The translations under genes and the position numbers were made by a program. The notes below the pieces were generated by a model. The model did no database searches. It saw only the letters and a list, made by a program, of their open reading frames with translations, and was not told the origin of the DNA. A stretch of 64,000 bases of DNA from an uncultured Clostridia bacterium. GTDB taxonomy: Bacteria > Bacillota > Clostridia > TANB77 > CAG-508. This document shows, one piece after another, positions 62,671 to 64,000 of this stretch. The DNA lies in NCBI GenBank assembly GCA_934130975.1, contig CAKOYU010000003.1:62001-126000 (forward strand), read 5' to 3'. Position 1 is the first letter of the stretch. The number at the start of each line of letters is the position of its first letter.

Positions 62671-63573
62671 CTAATCACAAATATCAGGTTCATCTTCGGC
62701 TAATTCCTGCTCATCAGAATAATAGCCCATTTTCATATATTCTTCTGCTTTCAAATAATCAGTTATACCATAAACGGTTTTATCATCAATCTGCCCTGTA
62801 TATGAATGTAACTGTTTCACATTCTCCATTATTATTTGAGATAACTCATCACAAGGCGGCATATCTGGCGTTTTATATAAATCAAATAACTTATTCCAGT
62901 ATTCGGCTGCCTTTTGGATATTACCTTCTGAATAATACTTTTTTATTTTATTTACACAGTCTTGTGATTCTTCCTGTTTTATTTCTTCTTTTGTCAGTAT
63001 TCTAAACTTGTCTTCATTGGGAACAAGAGCTAATCTCCTACCATTATCCCATTTCATAAATATTTGTCCTATATCATCTACAAAATCAACTGTACCTCTT
63101 GTTCCGCTTTCAATCGCTTGTGAATCTTCCATCTGTTCAAGTTCTATCCTCGTACCCTCTGGATATTTTACTTTAATTTTTCCAGCTTCTCTTGTTAAAC
63201 TTGCAAAATCATTTTTCATAATCCACCTTCCCCTTTCCTTGTTTATACAAATGTATCCTCTTTTTTCCAACATTCTTTTTGCAGCTTGCGTTGAAGGATT
63301 ATCTGGATGCCCATTTGCTCTTTCTATCGTCTGTTCAATTCTTGATGGTTTGATAATTTTCCCCTCTTGAACTAATTGCTCATATTCTTTTATAGCATTA
63401 TTTCTTTTTGTATGATAATCTTCGATTGCTATACTTGCATTTGTGTCAAATCTTTTTCTTTCCCTCTGTGTCAATCCTCGTGGTATTTTTGTTTTATCTA
63501 TAGTGTGATCACTAATAGGTGAAGATACACCGTTTATTGCTAACCATTGTTCTAATGACATTTTCTTACTCAT
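62671..63573 (-). CDS. DUF4314 domain protein with EPDICD tail
   Basis: A 300-residue ICE protein. The N-terminal part is helical (TQRERKRFDTNASIAIEDYH); the middle is the DUF4314 domain, KYPEGTRIELEQMED, GTRGTVDFVDDIGQIFMKWD and RLALVPNEDKFRI. The C-terminal part has YYSEGNIQKAAEYWNKLFD and then the tail AEDEPDICD. DUF4314 is frequent in conjugative elements of gut Clostridia, with unknown role. Confidence 0.75.
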   Translation of the reverse strand: MSKKMSLEQWLAINGVSSPISDHTIDKTKIPRGLTQRERKRFDTNASIAIEDYHTKRNNAIKEYEQLVQEGKIIKPSRIEQTIERANGHPDNPSTQAAKRMLEKRGYICINKERGRWIMKNDFASLTREAGKIKVKYPEGTRIELEQMEDSQAIESGTRGTVDFVDDIGQIFMKWDNGRRLALVPNEDKFRILTKEEIKQEESQDCVNKIKKYYSEGNIQKAAEYWNKLFDLYKTPDMPPCDELSQIIMENVKQLHSYTGQIDDKTVYGITDYLKAEEYMKMGYYSDEQELAEDEPDICD

Positions 63574-63601
63574 ATTGTATTACCTCTTTCTATTTTTAAA
63601 A

Positions 63602-63686
63602 TACCACTTGTGGCATTTTTTTTCAATTCGCAAAATAACCAAAGATTATCCTTTGTTTTTGGCTATTTTGTACCACTTGTAGCATT
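63602..63686. promoter_or_regulatory. Duplicated operator-like site flanking a hairpin
   Basis: TACCACTTGTGGCATT at 63602 and TACCACTTGTAGCATT at 63671 flank a hairpin of CAAAATA.CCAAA with TTTGG.TATTTTG (63631 to 63670). All are in the leader of the DUF4314 gene. A regulator that binds both sites, or an RNA switch, is possible. Confidence 0.45.
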
Positions 63687-63707
63687 ACAACATTGGTATC
63701 AACAAAT

Positions 63708-63751
63708 AAGGCAAGTCATTCATTCCCTTATTAAGAAAAATAACTTGCCTT
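63708..63751 (-). terminator. Hairpin after the M23 peptidase gene
   Basis: AAGGCAAGT and ACTTGCCTT make perfect nine-base arms separated by 26 bases. No strong T-run; likely transcript end or processing hairpin. Confidence 0.45.
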
Positions 63752-63757
63752 AAATAA

Positions 63758-64000
63758 TTATAAATAATTTTCTGGATTCACTCTTACACCGTTTACTCTA
63801 ACTTCAAAATGACAATGAGGTCCTGTACTGTTGCCTGTAGAGCCACTATAAGCTATTGCTTGCCCTTTCGTTACAGTATCCCCAACTCCTACCAGAAGTT
63901 TACTATTATGTGCATAAAGAGTTGTCAGACCATTGCCGTGATCTATGATGATATAATGTCCGTAACTATAATTAAGTTCTTTAGCTGCAATTACTTTGCC
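63758..64000 (-). CDS. M23 (LytM-type) peptidase, C-terminal end only
   Basis: The window cuts the gene; 80 codons and the stop are visible. The core reads SYGHYIIIDHGNGLTTLYAH, then VGVGDTVTKGQAIAYSGSTG and the metal-binding HCHFEV, hallmark of lysostaphin-type zinc endopeptidases. In ICEs such proteins open the cell wall for the mating channel, and the position at the right of transfer genes fits that. The 5' part lies outside. Confidence 0.85.
   Translation of the reverse strand, partial: GKVIAAKELNYSYGHYIIIDHGNGLTTLYAHNSKLLVGVGDTVTKGQAIAYSGSTGNSTGPHCHFEVRVNGVRVNPENYL

Overview
The window is strongly AT-rich DNA from a low-GC, endospore-forming member of the Clostridia. The evidence is spoIIGA with sigma-E, a meso-diaminopimelate-type MurE, a Clostridia-type division cluster (ftsA, ftsZ, small basic protein, two DUF881 proteins, divIB, murA) and clostridial gut-type mobile-element genes. 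No species can be named from the sequence alone.

Positions 1 to about 23.65 kb are chromosomal core, almost all on the minus strand. In transcription order they hold PTS IIA and a split transketolase, murA, divIB, two DUF881 genes, sbp, ftsA, ftsZ, spoIIGA, an HNH/ParB-like gene, sigE, a methionine gamma-lyase family gene, an OmpR-type regulator, a hypothetical gene, a TSCPD protein, a comM gene with two frameshifts, dprA, yraN, rsmA, fmt, a dps-like ferritin and a partial murE. One class B penicillin-binding protein gene runs on the plus strand. Most transcription units end in clear intrinsic terminators.

From about 23.7 kb to the right edge lies an integrative conjugative element (ICE) that continues past the window. 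Its left end has a tyrosine integrase, an excisionase-like gene and a small ORF, all broken by single-base frameshifts. Next come a Tn916-like sigma/HTH pair, a DUF6017 replication-type gene and a mobilization module (MobC, MOBP-type relaxase, candidate oriT). A long operon of accessory proteins follows, several ending in the same acidic tag (EPDICD-like). The transfer and surface operon encodes a DnaG-like primase, a VirD4/TraG coupling protein, class B sortase and secreted proteins. Beyond it are a type III toxin-antitoxin locus (three 34-nt ToxI repeats, terminator, ToxN/AbiQ-like toxin), a 1349-residue thioester/CnaB adhesin, three proteins that share one near-identical 233-bp cysteine-rich cassette, a VapD-like protein with a small upstream partner, a DUF4314 protein and the end of an M23 peptidase.

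The parts fit an ICE that makes a sortase-anchored surface layer, probably for mating-pair contact, alongside its DNA-processing and coupling machinery, and that keeps itself with an RNA-antidoted toxin. Three long minus-strand operons appear to be controlled alike: the same promoter core is followed at once by a leader hairpin or terminator, and the genes lie beyond it. The most notable items are the type III toxin-antitoxin locus, the mobile cysteine-rich cassette, the shared C-terminal tag, the common attenuated promoters and the cluster of frameshifts in the integration module.
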